Assembly: GCA_006212045.1 (NCBI GenBank) | Contig: PZPK01000007.1 | Coordinates: forward strand, 1-64,000 | Source: Oleiphilus sp. | Lineage (GTDB): Bacteria; Pseudomonadota; Gammaproteobacteria; Pseudomonadales; Oleiphilaceae | DNA length: 64,000 bases | Reading direction: 5' to 3' | The notes under the pieces: model-generated | The model's database searches: none | Told to the model about the DNA's origin: nothing | What the model saw: the letters and a program-made list of their open reading frames with translations, nothing else | Made by a program: the position numbers and the translations under genes | Shown here: piece by piece, positions 27,213-36,203 of the stretch | Numbering within the stretch: the first letter of the stretch is position 1 | Layout of the letters: each line of letters opens with the position of its first letter

Positions 27213-28056
27213 GCTTGGCTCCTGTTTGGTTTTTGTTGGATTTGAGAAAGTCATAGTCACTCAGGTCTATGACCCCTTTCATTTCTTTCCAGGCCATTGC
27301 ACAGATTGCCTTGAGAGGCAACAAACGTGCGCCCCAGGCAGCCTTCCAGGCATTGTTACCATAGACCATGCGTGTCCTGTTTTTGCGGATACTATCGATC
27401 ACATATCGCACTATATCCTCTGGAGGCGTCGTCAGAAAATGGCCGGAGAAAGCCTGACTGGATGGCTGCCGTGCGATGTTCGTTGCGATACCACCCGGGT
27501 GCAGCAGATGCACCTGTATCGGGCTTTCGCTTAGCTCCACCATCAGCGCTTCGGTAAACCCTCTTACCGCGAATTTTGAACCGCAGTAATCTGCATGATT
27601 AGGCGTTCCGACAAGGCCAAAAATGCTTGAAACATTCACGATGACCCCGGATTGGCGGGCCAGCATTCGCGGAAGGAAGGCGCGCGTACAATTGACGACA
27701 CCAAAATAATTGACCGCCATGACGCGCTGAAAACTCTCAGAGCGACTGGCCCACACGGGCTTGGCACTGCCTTCTATTCCGGCATTGTTAATCAGCACAT
27801 CGACATCGCCCATTTCGGTGCGCACTTTTTCTGCAAACCCGGCGACCTCTTCTTCTACGGCAATATCAAACACAGCCAGGACAGGCTCACGCTGACATTC
27901 GCCACGGATCAGGCTCTCCGTCTCGTGCAGCCCCTCTCTGTCATAGTCACAAAGTGCCAGATGGCTTCCGAGCCTTGCAAAGGCCTGTGCATAGGCTCTG
28001 CCCATACCCGAAGCCGCCCCGGTAATCACGACGGTTTTATTGTTGAAATCCTGCAT
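27193..28056 (-). CDS. short-chain dehydrogenase/reductase (SDR), proximal
   Basis: A 287-residue classical SDR with TGAASGMGRAYA, NNAG, a catalytic Ser in NVSSIFG and the YCGSK active-site motif. It lies between the monooxygenase and the second SDR, overlapping the latter by 20 bp. In the likely pathway one SDR would oxidise an alcohol to the ketone that the Baeyer-Villiger-type enzyme turns into an ester; that order is inference. ATG start at 28056. Confidence 0.9.
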   Translation of the reverse strand: MQDFNNKTVVITGAASGMGRAYAQAFARLGSHLALCDYDREGLHETESLIRGECQREPVLAVFDIAVEEEVAGFAEKVRTEMGDVDVLINNAGIEGSAKPVWASRSESFQRVMAVNYFGVVNCTRAFLPRMLARQSGVIVNVSSIFGLVGTPNHADYCGSKFAVRGFTEALMVELSESPIQVHLLHPGGIATNIARQPSSQAFSGHFLTTPPEDIVRYVIDSIRKNRTRMVYGNNAWKAAWGARLLPLKAICAMAWKEMKGVIDLSDYDFLKSNKNQTGAKREKFQE

Positions 28057-28125
28057 TCCGATTCGTACCCCTTAAAAAATTCAACCAGCATCGCCGCTTT
28101 CTAGTTTGGCACCGATGCTTCAGAG

Positions 28126-29598
28126 TCAGACCAGATCACCATCAAAACTGTGATCCTTTTTCCTGAAGCGACTGGCCCAGCGCCTGAAGGTAAAGCTGAA
28201 GCCCGGGAACATCGCAATCACCTTGCCGCTCTTGCTCTTGTACCAGGAATTGCAGCCGCCGGTTTGCCAAACGGTCCGGGCCATCTCCTGATGTATCTTG
28301 TGGGTATAGCGGTCTTCGGCCTCTGCTTTGATCTCGATGACGGAATGTTGGCCCTGCTTGACCTGCTCAATACTGTTCATGATGTACTTCATCTGCGATT
28401 CGATCACAAACAGGGCTGAGGTATGACCGATGCCGGTATTCGGCCCGGTCACAACAAACAGATTGGGAAAACCCGGTGCGCAGGTTCCGAGATAGGCTCT
28501 CGGATAGTCCGCCCAGAAATCGGCCAGAGTCCTGCCATCACGCCCAACCACCGGATAGGAAATAACGCCGTCGGTAGCATCATAGCCGGTAGAATAGACG
28601 ATCAGATCCAGCTCCAGCGCCTGTCCGGTTTCTGTCACGATGCCGGTTTCGGTGATTTCGCGAATGCCATCATTTTTATCATGCAGGCTGACATTGTCAC
28701 GACAATACGCCGGATAGAGCGTGTCTGAAAGAATCACACGCTTACAACCAATCGTGAATTCCGGTGTGACCTTTTTGCGTAGAACCTCATCCGGGATCTG
28801 TTTTTCGAGATTCTTGCGCGCCTGTCGGGTAGCCAGCAGATCCAGCAGGGTTTTCGAATACTTCAGACCCAAGACCCTGAATTCGAGCACCCAATAGATC
28901 AGAATACGTAAGGCCTTATAAGCCCAGCGCTTGCGCAGCAAGGCGCGCTGCCAGGGTTTAAAGACATAATCAGGTCTCGGCAGAACCCAATGTGGAGTGC
29001 GTTGGAAAACATGCAAATGCGCAACGTCCGGTGCGATCTCGGGAATTACCTGCGCCGCACTGGCGCCGCTGCCGATAATCGCTACCCGCTTGTTGCGATA
29101 ATCAAAACTGTGGTCCCACGCATTGGTATGGAAAGCCCGCCCCTTGAAGCTGTCGCGCCCTTTGAAGTTCGGGATAACGGGTGTACTTAAAGGTCCTGAT
29201 GCATTGATGACAAATTTTGCGGTGTAGGGTTCCTGCCCTTCGACAACAATGCGCCATAACTGCGCTTGCTGGTCCCATTCGATCTTGCTTACCGTGCTGC
29301 GTACGGCGGTTTTTTGCCTGAGGCCGTGCTTGTCGATCACATGTTGCGTGTAAGCCCGCAACTCTTCCTGCCCGGCAAACATCTGGCTCCAGTCATAGGG
29401 TTCAAACGACAACGAATACAGCGGTGATTGCACATCAACGGCCGCCCCCGGATAGGTATTCTGACTCCAGGTGCCCCCCATATAGTCACGTCGCTCTAGC
29501 ATCAAAAAGTTTTCGATCCCTCGACGTTTCAAGTGAATCGCCGCTAACTGGCCACCAAATCCACTCCCGATAATGATCACTTCGTACGACCTGTTCAT
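28126..29598 (-). CDS. FAD/NADPH monooxygenase of Baeyer-Villiger type
   Basis: A roughly 490-residue flavoprotein with the FAD motif GSGFGG near residue 10, the NADPH motif IGSGASAAQ near 180 and, just before it, the fingerprint FKGRAFHTNAWD, which matches the FxGxxxHxxxW(P/D) signature of Baeyer-Villiger monooxygenases. Such enzymes insert oxygen next to a ketone. The ATG at 29598 with GGAGAGG upstream is chosen over 29631. It heads a three-gene operon with two SDRs and is divergent from a TetR gene. Confidence 0.9.
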   Translation of the reverse strand: MNRSYEVIIIGSGFGGQLAAIHLKRRGIENFLMLERRDYMGGTWSQNTYPGAAVDVQSPLYSLSFEPYDWSQMFAGQEELRAYTQHVIDKHGLRQKTAVRSTVSKIEWDQQAQLWRIVVEGQEPYTAKFVINASGPLSTPVIPNFKGRDSFKGRAFHTNAWDHSFDYRNKRVAIIGSGASAAQVIPEIAPDVAHLHVFQRTPHWVLPRPDYVFKPWQRALLRKRWAYKALRILIYWVLEFRVLGLKYSKTLLDLLATRQARKNLEKQIPDEVLRKKVTPEFTIGCKRVILSDTLYPAYCRDNVSLHDKNDGIREITETGIVTETGQALELDLIVYSTGYDATDGVISYPVVGRDGRTLADFWADYPRAYLGTCAPGFPNLFVVTGPNTGIGHTSALFVIESQMKYIMNSIEQVKQGQHSVIEIKAEAEDRYTHKIHQEMARTVWQTGGCNSWYKSKSGKVIAMFPGFSFTFRRWASRFRKKDHSFDGDLV

Positions 29599-29703
29599 GC
29601 GCCTCTCCACTATTATCCAGGCAGAATACATGCGCTTCCGGGGACTCAGATTATTCTGACGACGCGCGTAGTCACTTAATGTATTATCTGAAGACAGGCG
29701 TTG

Positions 29704-29720
29704 TCAATTCAGTAAATTGA
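29704..29720. promoter_or_regulatory. palindromic operator candidate
   Basis: TCAATT-CAGTA-AATTGA is a perfect 6-bp inverted repeat in the gap between the divergent monooxygenase and TetR genes. A site of this form and place is typical for an autoregulating TetR repressor controlling the neighbouring operon. The assignment to the TetR at 29763 is inference. Confidence 0.5.
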
Positions 29721-29762
29721 TGATTTCGGCCACGCTTTACTTTTCAGTGATGGAATAGTCAA

Positions 29763-30446
29763 ATGACGCGCATGATGGATTACTCAGATAGCTCTTCAGA
29801 ATCCGGTGCCGAAAGTGCGGGTCGTACCTATGGCGGATTAAGTCAGGCTGAGCGCAAGGCTCAGCGCAAACGCCAGTTTCTGAAAGCGGGTCTGGAGCTT
29901 TTCGGTACGCAGGGATATCGCGCCACAACCGTGAGAGCGGTCTGCAAAGAAGCCAGATTAACGGACCGCTATTTTTACGAATCCTGCGGCAGCCTCGAGT
30001 CACTGGTGATGGCGGTGTATGAGGAGTGCATGACCGATCTTTCGAAACAGATTCTGGCTGCGATTCAGAGCGAATACAGTGCGCACCACGACCCACTGGC
30101 TGCCCTCGAAGCGGGCCTTGACTGCTTTTATCGTGTACTGGAAGAACCTCGCATTGCCCGAATCTGCATGGTGGAGCTGGAAGGGATCAGTCCGGAAGTC
30201 GACCGCTTGTACAACCGCTATATCCAGAGTTTCTCGCGCATCATTCTGGAACTGGCGGGGATTGCGTTTCCGGACTGGGAATTGCCTTTGGCGGAAAAGG
30301 AAGTACTGGGAATTTCCCTGATCGGCGCCTTGCGACAATCTGCAACACACTGGCTGATGACAGATTACGCCACTCCACGCCCGGTGATGGTAGCCGGCTC
30401 TCTGAAACTGTATGCCGGTTTAATCGGATTGATTCGAGCCAACTGA
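29763..30446 (+). CDS. TetR family regulator, divergent from the monooxygenase operon
   Basis: A 227-residue regulator. After a Ser/Glu/Gly-rich N-terminal tail of about 30 residues it shows a TetR helix-turn-helix (FLKAGLELFGTQGYRATTVRAVCKEARLTDRYFYESCGS) and an all-helical ligand domain. Three in-frame ATGs (29763, 29772, 29775) make the exact start uncertain. Its position suggests it represses the monooxygenase-SDR-SDR operon in response to the substrate or a product. Confidence 0.88.
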   Translation: MTRMMDYSDSSSESGAESAGRTYGGLSQAERKAQRKRQFLKAGLELFGTQGYRATTVRAVCKEARLTDRYFYESCGSLESLVMAVYEECMTDLSKQILAAIQSEYSAHHDPLAALEAGLDCFYRVLEEPRIARICMVELEGISPEVDRLYNRYIQSFSRIILELAGIAFPDWELPLAEKEVLGISLIGALRQSATHWLMTDYATPRPVMVAGSLKLYAGLIGLIRAN

Positions 30447-30465
30447 GGCGCTCGCCCAGCACTTG

Positions 30466-30882
30466 CTAGCGTGCTTCAACCTTCAACTCGACCGAATAGC
30501 GGCCCGCCTTTTCAAATACAAGTTCTACCGGTAATACGGCCCCTGCCTGCAGAGGTTTGTGCAAGCCCATGATCATCAGATGATAGCCACCGGGCGCCAT
30601 CACCAGCTTTTCTCCGGCCTGCAGATCAATGGCATCGATTTCACTCATTGACATCAACCCGTCCTGCATTTCGGTCTGGTGAATTTCGACCATCCCTGCC
30701 ACCGGACTGGAGGCAGAAAGCAGGCGGTCTGCTTCACTCACACTAAGTTCCAGGTAACCCGCAGTTGTGGTCACGCCTGGTGGCAGAAGACGCGCCCAAC
30801 CGGAGTGGAACTGCACATCCGCCAACACACTTGTGGCCAGGAAGAGCAGGTACGCGCCCAAGATCATTTTCTTCACTATCAT
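30466..30882 (-). CDS. PCu(A)C family periplasmic copper chaperone
   Basis: A roughly 138-residue protein with a signal peptide (cut near SVLA/DVQF) and the DUF461 copper site: Met and His in AGMVEIHQTEM, a downstream Met, and the HLMIM element in GGYHLMIMGL. The family binds Cu(I) and hands copper to the CuA site of cytochrome c oxidase. The ATG at 30882 follows GGGAAT, and the longer frame to 30969 runs into hemH. It starts 10 bp after the hemH stop, probably in the same operon, linking copper and haem supply. Confidence 0.9.
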   Translation of the reverse strand: MIVKKMILGAYLLFLATSVLADVQFHSGWARLLPPGVTTTAGYLELSVSEADRLLSASSPVAGMVEIHQTEMQDGLMSMSEIDAIDLQAGEKLVMAPGGYHLMIMGLHKPLQAGAVLPVELVFEKAGRYSVELKVEAR

Positions 30883-30892
30883 GTCGATTCCC

Positions 30893-31972
30893 TTATTTGT
30901 TATAGGCATGTTGCTGGTAACGCGCATCACGCATACCGACATCAACGGTCTCGTGTGACCAACCGGCAAGATGATCCCCGATCAGGTGCACCAGCGCCTC
31001 GATATGCGCGTCCCCGGCATTTAATGCCGGGATATAGGCGTATTGCTCGCCACCGCTTTCCATAAAGTAATCACGATTTTCGACCGCAATTTCCTCCAGC
31101 GTCTCCAGACAGTCAGATGAGAAGCCCGGACAAAACATTTGGACCCGCTTCACCCCTTGCGCGGGCAGCTGCTTCAGCGTCACATCCGTATAGGGCTGCA
31201 ACCACTCGGCTTTGCCAAAGCGCGACTGGAAGGTGACCATGTATTCGGAAGCTTCCAGTCCTAATTGCGCGGCCAGCAAACGCGCCGTGACATGGCATTG
31301 GCAGTGGTAAGGATCCCCCTGCATCAGAAATTGTTTGGGAACACCATGAAAGGAAAGAATCAAACGTTCGGCACGCCCGTGTTGTTGCCAGTACTCACGC
31401 ACTTGCGCAGCCATCGCTTCAATGTAAGGCGGGAAATCGTGATAGGAGGCGACAAAACGCAAATGCGGCAACCATCGCCGCGCGCCGAAATCCCTGGCAA
31501 TGGCATCAAAGGTCGAGCCGGAGGTGGACCCTGAATACTGCGGATAAAGCGGAAGCACCAGCAAGCGTCTGACCCCCTTGTTCAGCATACGATCCACCAC
31601 TGCGCCGATCGAAGGTTCACCGTAGCGCATGGCGAAATCAACACAGAGATTCTCGCCATACTTGTCGCCGAGTGCCTGCTGCAAGGCTGCGCACTGGTCT
31701 TCGGTATGAAACAGCAAGGGGGAGCCGCGCTCTGTCCAGACTCCCCGGTACGCCTCCGCCGACTTGCGCGGTCGCAGTCTCAGAATAATGCCATGCAGAA
31801 TCAGCTTCCAAATTAGCCTTGGAATTTCCACGACACGGGGATCCGACAAAAATTCGGCAAGATAACGCCTGAGCGCAGCGGGTGTTGGCGCTTCGGGCGT
31901 CCCCAAGTTGGTAATCAGCACACCGGTCAGATCTTTCTGCTGATGCGTAAACTCCTGCCCCTGATATCTCAT
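30893..31972 (-). CDS. hemH: ferrochelatase
   Basis: A 359-residue enzyme that inserts ferrous iron into protoporphyrin IX, the last step of haem synthesis. The N-terminal TGVLITNLGTP, the catalytic His in LILSFHGVPKQF and the Glu-containing CPGFSSDCLETLEEI are intact. The start codon overlaps the stop of the upstream YdcF-family gene (ATGA), and PCuAC follows 10 bp downstream. Confidence 0.95.
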   Translation of the reverse strand: MRYQGQEFTHQQKDLTGVLITNLGTPEAPTPAALRRYLAEFLSDPRVVEIPRLIWKLILHGIILRLRPRKSAEAYRGVWTERGSPLLFHTEDQCAALQQALGDKYGENLCVDFAMRYGEPSIGAVVDRMLNKGVRRLLVLPLYPQYSGSTSGSTFDAIARDFGARRWLPHLRFVASYHDFPPYIEAMAAQVREYWQQHGRAERLILSFHGVPKQFLMQGDPYHCQCHVTARLLAAQLGLEASEYMVTFQSRFGKAEWLQPYTDVTLKQLPAQGVKRVQMFCPGFSSDCLETLEEIAVENRDYFMESGGEQYAYIPALNAGDAHIEALVHLIGDHLAGWSHETVDVGMRDARYQQHAYNK

Positions 31973-32730
31973 CCTGCCTCACTTGTGAATGTCATTAATT
32001 TTGCCCATAGCAGGCCCAGATATTCATGCCAGGCCGATTCCACGATGGCCAGCGTGCTCGCTTTCGGCAGCCAGTGGTGCCAGCGAAATTCACCAAGGGC
32101 ACCGGTTCGAAAATGGGTCGGTGCCGGAACCGGACGCAGACCTTCCCGCTCAAAGAGATACAGGGCGCGTGGCAGATGCATCGCGGACGTCACCAGCGCA
32201 ACCGACTGCCCCTGCAACTGCAAAGCCCAGACCATGGCTTCTTCGCGAGTATCACGTGGGCCGGATTCGATCCTGATGTCTTGTGCGGGAACGCCCATGG
32301 CAATCGCCACCTTGGCCATTGCTTCCGCCTGGCTTAACGTGTCATTTGGACCATACCCGGAAAGGCAAAGTCGGGCGCCGGGGTTTTGTCGATAAAGCCT
32401 CACCCCTTCGCTCAAGCGCACCATGGACGTCGAAGAAAGAAGGCTGGTGACGGGCTTACGGGCATCACTTCGATGCGCCCCGCCCAATACAATAACGGCT
32501 TCAACCGCCTGGTCGCGGTAGGGTGGGTGCGCAAATTCCAGCGGCGCAGCAATCCATTGGGCCACCGGACTAACAGACAAGAGGTACAACAGCAGACAGG
32601 CGCTTACCAACATCACCCTGCCCAAGCGCCGATAGCCCAGCTTCCAGACCAGCGCGGTAGCCGTCAGAAGCAGGATGATGATCGGCAACGGCATTGCCAA
32701 CCCTCCCAGAATTTTCTTCAGGGTAAACAT
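31969..32730 (-). CDS. YdcF/ElyC family (DUF218) membrane protein
   Basis: A 253-residue protein with two N-terminal membrane helices (about 12-30 and 38-60) and a DUF218 domain facing the periplasm (VIVLGGAHR, then LSGYGPNDTLSQAEAMAKVA, SGPRDTREEA and LVTSAMHLPRA). E. coli ElyC of this family affects envelope and lipid-carrier metabolism; the activity is otherwise poorly known. The ATG at 32730 is preferred over the TTG at 32733. Its stop overlaps the hemH start by 4 nt. Confidence 0.88.
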   Translation of the reverse strand: MFTLKKILGGLAMPLPIIILLLTATALVWKLGYRRLGRVMLVSACLLLYLLSVSPVAQWIAAPLEFAHPPYRDQAVEAVIVLGGAHRSDARKPVTSLLSSTSMVRLSEGVRLYRQNPGARLCLSGYGPNDTLSQAEAMAKVAIAMGVPAQDIRIESGPRDTREEAMVWALQLQGQSVALVTSAMHLPRALYLFEREGLRPVPAPTHFRTGALGEFRWHHWLPKASTLAIVESAWHEYLGLLWAKLMTFTSEAG

Positions 32731-32773
32731 CAAAGGCTGTACCCGCCTCCATCTGCATTATGGCCAGGTCGCA

Positions 32774-33553
32774 TTATTGCACCGTAAAGCTGGCCTGGGC
32801 GTATAACTCACCTTGCTCATCGACGATTTTGACAGACCAGTCACCCAGCATCTGGTGATTGATAAATTTACTGGAATAGGAATTCTGTTGCGCGACATTG
32901 ACGGGGATTCGCACCCGCGCCTGCCGCTTATCGCCAAGGTACCAGTCATGGTAAAGCACGCTTTTCTGCAACCCCTGCATTTCCGTATACAGAATGACTT
33001 TGATAATTCCCTGTTCGGACATCGCGATGTTATAGCCGAGCGGCTCAGCCGGTTTACCGTCAGTCACCACATGCGTCAATTCCGCATGCGCGATCCCCAT
33101 ATGAAAAATCGATACCGGGGAAATCACCTCTGCCAAAGCGGGGCTGGGCGGAATGTCTGCACCATCCGGTGCGCTTTCCACTGTCTCTTCCGAACTCTTG
33201 GCAGGCAGTTCAGCAGCCGCCAAATCTTCGGGCGCCTGTGACCGGGGTTCATCTTCTTTGGATACAGACGCGGATACCTGCTCCGCTTGCTGTTCGGGCT
33301 CTGCCAGTACTTGCCTTATTTCAGTGGCCGATTTCACCAGTGGTGCCGCGGAAAAGGTCTGTTCCGGTGTCGCCACGCCTTGGTCCCCGGGCTTCTGGCC
33401 TAAAAACATGCTGAGTAGCCCGGCAAGCAAAGCGCATAACACCAGCACCACAAATATCACCCGCCCCCAGAGCACCTCTGTTTCTTCGTAGCTGCCCGGA
33501 TCTACCGGCTGCTCCGGTAACGGTCCAACCGTCAGTTTTCGTTTACTGGTCAT
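32774..33553 (-). CDS. membrane-anchored DUF2914 domain protein
   Basis: A 259-residue protein: a short cytoplasmic tail, one membrane helix near residues 31-51, a Pro/Ala/Glu/Ser-rich low-complexity linker of about 90 residues, and a C-terminal DUF2914 domain with its signatures VLYHDWYLGDKRQARVRIP, SSKFINHQMLGDWSVKI and an all-beta ending. The domain probably sits in the periplasm like a small beta-sandwich; its function is unknown. It lies 43 bp upstream of the YdcF gene on the same strand. Confidence 0.82.
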   Translation of the reverse strand: MTSKRKLTVGPLPEQPVDPGSYEETEVLWGRVIFVVLVLCALLAGLLSMFLGQKPGDQGVATPEQTFSAAPLVKSATEIRQVLAEPEQQAEQVSASVSKEDEPRSQAPEDLAAAELPAKSSEETVESAPDGADIPPSPALAEVISPVSIFHMGIAHAELTHVVTDGKPAEPLGYNIAMSEQGIIKVILYTEMQGLQKSVLYHDWYLGDKRQARVRIPVNVAQQNSYSSKFINHQMLGDWSVKIVDEQGELYAQASFTVQ

Positions 33554-33631
33554 GCGCTCACCCCCGCCCCTGCTTGTTGCTTCGATAGTTCAGAGCAAGA
33601 CAGCACTCTGGTCTGTATTGCCAATTCGATT

Positions 33632-34348
33632 TTACAGCCGCCCGCCAGCTTGAACCAGCATTAAGTCGAGATCATAGTAACCGGCCCTTCTCGCCAGCCT
33701 GAGCGCAGTATCACCATTGGCATCCCGAAAATTAACATCGGCTCCGGCATTGATCAGGACCTGGGCGAGAATCGGGTTATTGTCGATCACGGTATACATC
33801 AGTACCGACTTGCCATCGGCAATGGTGTTTACCGCAGCCCCGGCATTGACCAGAATCTTCAAGGAGGTCAGGTGACGATTCAATGCCGCGCGCGCAACAG
33901 CGGTGTAGCCGCCGTCGGCAATGTAATCCAGATCGGCACCCCTGACGATCAGCTCTTTGAGCAGTTCATTGTGCCCATTGGCAGCGGCGATCATCAAGGC
34001 CGAGTCCTGGCCTGCACCAAAGCCCTTGTCAAAGGTCGCACCGGCTTTCAGCAGAAATTCGGCAATGGCAAAGTGCCCGGCTTGCAATGCCGCGCTGAAA
34101 GCGTTGCCTTCATCAGTGTAGCCATTGAGTTTTTCTCCCTCCAACAACGCGGCTTTCAAACCGGCCACATCCGCTTCGCGAGCAGCCAGTATCAAGGCTC
34201 CGGGCCGGGCCAGCTCAAGCGCTTCGAGGTCAAGGGTTTCAAGGTTGAGCATGCGCTCCTGTTGTGAACTGCAGGCTGACACTATGAACAACAGCAGGCC
34301 GGAAAGAAACAGGCATCTGATTCGATCCGAGGTTGGGTAAACACGCAA
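33632..34348 (-). CDS. ankyrin-repeat lipoprotein
   Basis: A 238-residue secreted protein with a lipobox (LLLFIVSACSS) giving lipid attachment at the Cys near residue 26, followed by about five to six ankyrin repeats (for example DSALMIAAANGHNELLKELIVRGADLDY and GDTALRLARRAGYYDLDLMLVQAG). Ankyrin modules bind other proteins; the partner is unknown. The only suitable start is TTG at 34348 with AGGAT upstream. It lies 78 bp upstream of the DUF2914 gene on the same strand, both exported. Confidence 0.82.
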   Translation of the reverse strand: MRVYPTSDRIRCLFLSGLLLFIVSACSSQQERMLNLETLDLEALELARPGALILAAREADVAGLKAALLEGEKLNGYTDEGNAFSAALQAGHFAIAEFLLKAGATFDKGFGAGQDSALMIAAANGHNELLKELIVRGADLDYIADGGYTAVARAALNRHLTSLKILVNAGAAVNTIADGKSVLMYTVIDNNPILAQVLINAGADVNFRDANGDTALRLARRAGYYDLDLMLVQAGGRL

Positions 34349-34490
34349 GATCTGGCATCCTAATGAAATCTGAATTGAGGGTACTTACACGACCAACAGC
34401 CAAAAAGAAACGGGCTTCAGGCTGGATGATGCAGGGCACTCATCTATTCTCGGGTATTCGGGAGTGCCAGTAAAGGCGATCAGGATGCGC

Positions 34491-34600
34491 GAAATTGGGC
34501 TCAGAGTAAAATTGGGTGAAACTGGGGCAGAGTAAAATTAATTCTCTCAACTTAGATTGGGCGATTTGCCTCAGTTAATTTTACTCTGACCCCAAATTTC
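34491..34600. repeat. RAYT/REP-type inverted repeat element
   Basis: The arm at about 34522-34543 (GGGGCAGAGTAAAATTAA) is an inverted copy of 34573-34594 (TTAATTTTACTCTGACCCC), with one base missing and a 30-bp centre. A third, shorter copy (GGGCTCAGAGTAAAATTGG) precedes it near 34498. The GGGGTCAGAGTAAAATT motif is familiar from the ends of REP-associated tyrosine transposase elements in proteobacteria. There is no transposase gene, so this is a non-autonomous copy, filling the 270-bp gap between the ankyrin and thioesterase genes. Confidence 0.7.
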
Positions 34601-34618
34601 AACTTTGCCACCGGTTTC

Positions 34619-35017
34619 TCAGCTTGATCCGGGTAAATTGCGAATACCGCCCCGTTCATCAATTGCGACATAGATAAAGGTGGTTTCTGTGACTTTTCTG
34701 GCAGCGTTGGTATCGCACGGCGTAACAAACGCTTCAACCCTGATTTTCATGGAACTGCTGCCGGTGTCGAGCAGTTGTGTGTAACAGCTGACTTGTTCAC
34801 CTACTTTTACTGGTGAAAGAAATTCGACCCGTTCCATCGCGACCGTGGTGGCGCGTCCTCTGGAAACACGCATGGCCGCTGTTGAAGCGGCCAGATCCAT
34901 TTGTCCAATCAGCCAGCCGGCGTAAATATCGCCCGAGCCATTGGTATCCCGTGGCAGGGCAATGGTCTGAAGGGCCAGATCCCCTGCACTGACGGACGAC
35001 TGTTCTTTTGCTCTCAT
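34619..35017 (-). CDS. YciA-like acyl-CoA thioesterase
   Basis: A roughly 132-residue single hot-dog-fold enzyme. The segment ALPRDTNGSGDIYAGWLIGQMDLAA, with the catalytic Asp and the GGW-type turn, and the following RVEFLSPVKVGEQVSCY match the YciA/acyl-CoA hydrolase group, which frees CoA from various acyl-CoAs. The ATG at 35017 is preceded by TAGGAT. It is transcribed away from pstS and has no operon partner. Confidence 0.88.
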   Translation of the reverse strand: MRAKEQSSVSAGDLALQTIALPRDTNGSGDIYAGWLIGQMDLAASTAAMRVSRGRATTVAMERVEFLSPVKVGEQVSCYTQLLDTGSSSMKIRVEAFVTPCDTNAARKVTETTFIYVAIDERGGIRNLPGSS

Positions 35018-35128
35018 AATCCTAGTGCTCTTATACATTACTTCTTTTCAGTATAGCCGAGTCGCCAAGAGGTCAAATGGCTTTGATCGACAGCGGTTAC
35101 CCGACGCTGATCCAAGGGGTATGATCCG

Positions 35129-35146
35129 CTGTCATATTACTGTCAT
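35129..35146 (+). promoter_or_regulatory. Pho box of the pst operon
   Basis: CTGTCAT-ATTA-CTGTCAT is a textbook PhoB box, two direct 7-bp repeats on an 11-bp pitch. A TATAGT -10 element follows at 35157-35162, ten bases after the box, exactly where PhoB-activated promoters place it. This predicts induction of pstS and the genes behind it under phosphate starvation by the PhoR/PhoB pair at 51.7-53.8 kb. Confidence 0.92.
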
Positions 35147-35212
35147 ATTTCAGACTTATAGTGCCCCCATCATTTTTGATAAGACCGTATGACGAAAAAT
35201 TAGGAGACTAAA

Positions 35213-36181
35213 ATGAAACTAAGAAAAATAGTAGGCGCTTTGGCAGTATCTGCACTGGCCAGTATCGGAGTCGCAAACGCTGACGTCGATCCAAATCTGC
35301 CTGAATATCAAAAGTCCAGTGGCGTTTCCGGTAACATCTCCAGTGTTGGTTCCGATACGCTTGCCAATCTGATGACTCTTTGGGCTGAAGACTTCAAAAG
35401 AAACTACCCCAACGTCAACATCCAGATTCAGGCCGCCGGTTCTTCTACTGCGCCACCTGCGTTGACTGAAGGCACTTCCAACATGGGCCCGATGAGCCGC
35501 AAAATGAAAGACAAGGAACTTGAAGCCTTCGAAAAACGTTTTGGCTACGCTCCGACTGCCATCCCTGTTGCAATTGATGCGCTTGCGGTATTCGTGAACA
35601 AGGATAACCCTGTCAAAGGTTTGTCCATCCCCCAGATTGATGCCATTTTTTCTTCTACCCGCAAATGTGGTTACGGCAGCGATGCAACCACTTGGGGCGA
35701 CCTGGGTGTCAGCGGATCTCTGGCTGACAAGTCCTTCCAGCTGTTTGGTCGAAACTCGGTATCGGGTACTTACGGCTATTTCAAGAAGAAAGCGCTGTGT
35801 AAAGGTGACTTCAAAAATAACGTGAATGAGCAACCCGGTTCAGCGTCTGTTGTTCAAGGTGTTTCCGAGTCTATCAATGGAATCGGTTACTCAGGCATCG
35901 GCTACAAGACCGCTTCTGTTCGTGCCCTGCCTCTGTCAAAGAAAGGCGACAAGTATATTGAAGCGACACCTGCCAACGCTGTTTCTGGCGCCTATCCGCT
36001 GTCCCGCTTCCTCTATGTTTACGTCAACAAAGCACCTAATAAGGATTTGGCACCGATTACCGCAGAGTTTGTAAAACTGATCCTTTCCAAGCAAGGTCAG
36101 GAAGTCGTACAGAAAGATGGTTACGTGCCGTTGCCAGCGCCGGTCGCGGAGAAACAGCGCTCTGCACTAAACCTGAAATAA
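35213..36181 (+). CDS. pstS: phosphate ABC transporter substrate-binding protein
   Basis: A 322-residue periplasmic protein with a signal peptide (cut near GVANA/DVDP). The phosphate-binding loops are visible: GSDTLANLM, the [10 protein letters not shown] segment, MSRKMKDKE and [11 protein letters not shown]. It belongs to the shorter PstS-like family found with extended PstC/PstA proteins. It is preceded by a Pho box and AGGAG and followed by an attenuator-like hairpin. Confidence 0.94.
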   Translation: MKLRKIVGALAVSALASIGVANADVDPNLPEYQKSSGVSGNISSVGSDTLANLMTLWAEDFKRNYPNVNIQIQAAGSSTAPPALTEGTSNMGPMSRKMKDKELEAFEKRFGYAPTAIPVAIDALAVFVNKDNPVKGLSIPQIDAIFSSTRKCGYGSDATTWGDLGVSGSLADKSFQLFGRNSVSGTYGYFKKKALCKGDFKNNVNEQPGSASVVQGVSESINGIGYSGIGYKTASVRALPLSKKGDKYIEATPANAVSGAYPLSRFLYVYVNKAPNKDLAPITAEFVKLILSKQGQEVVQKDGYVPLPAPVAEKQRSALNLK

Positions 36182-36203
36182 GCACTGTCAACAACTTTAA
36201 ATA

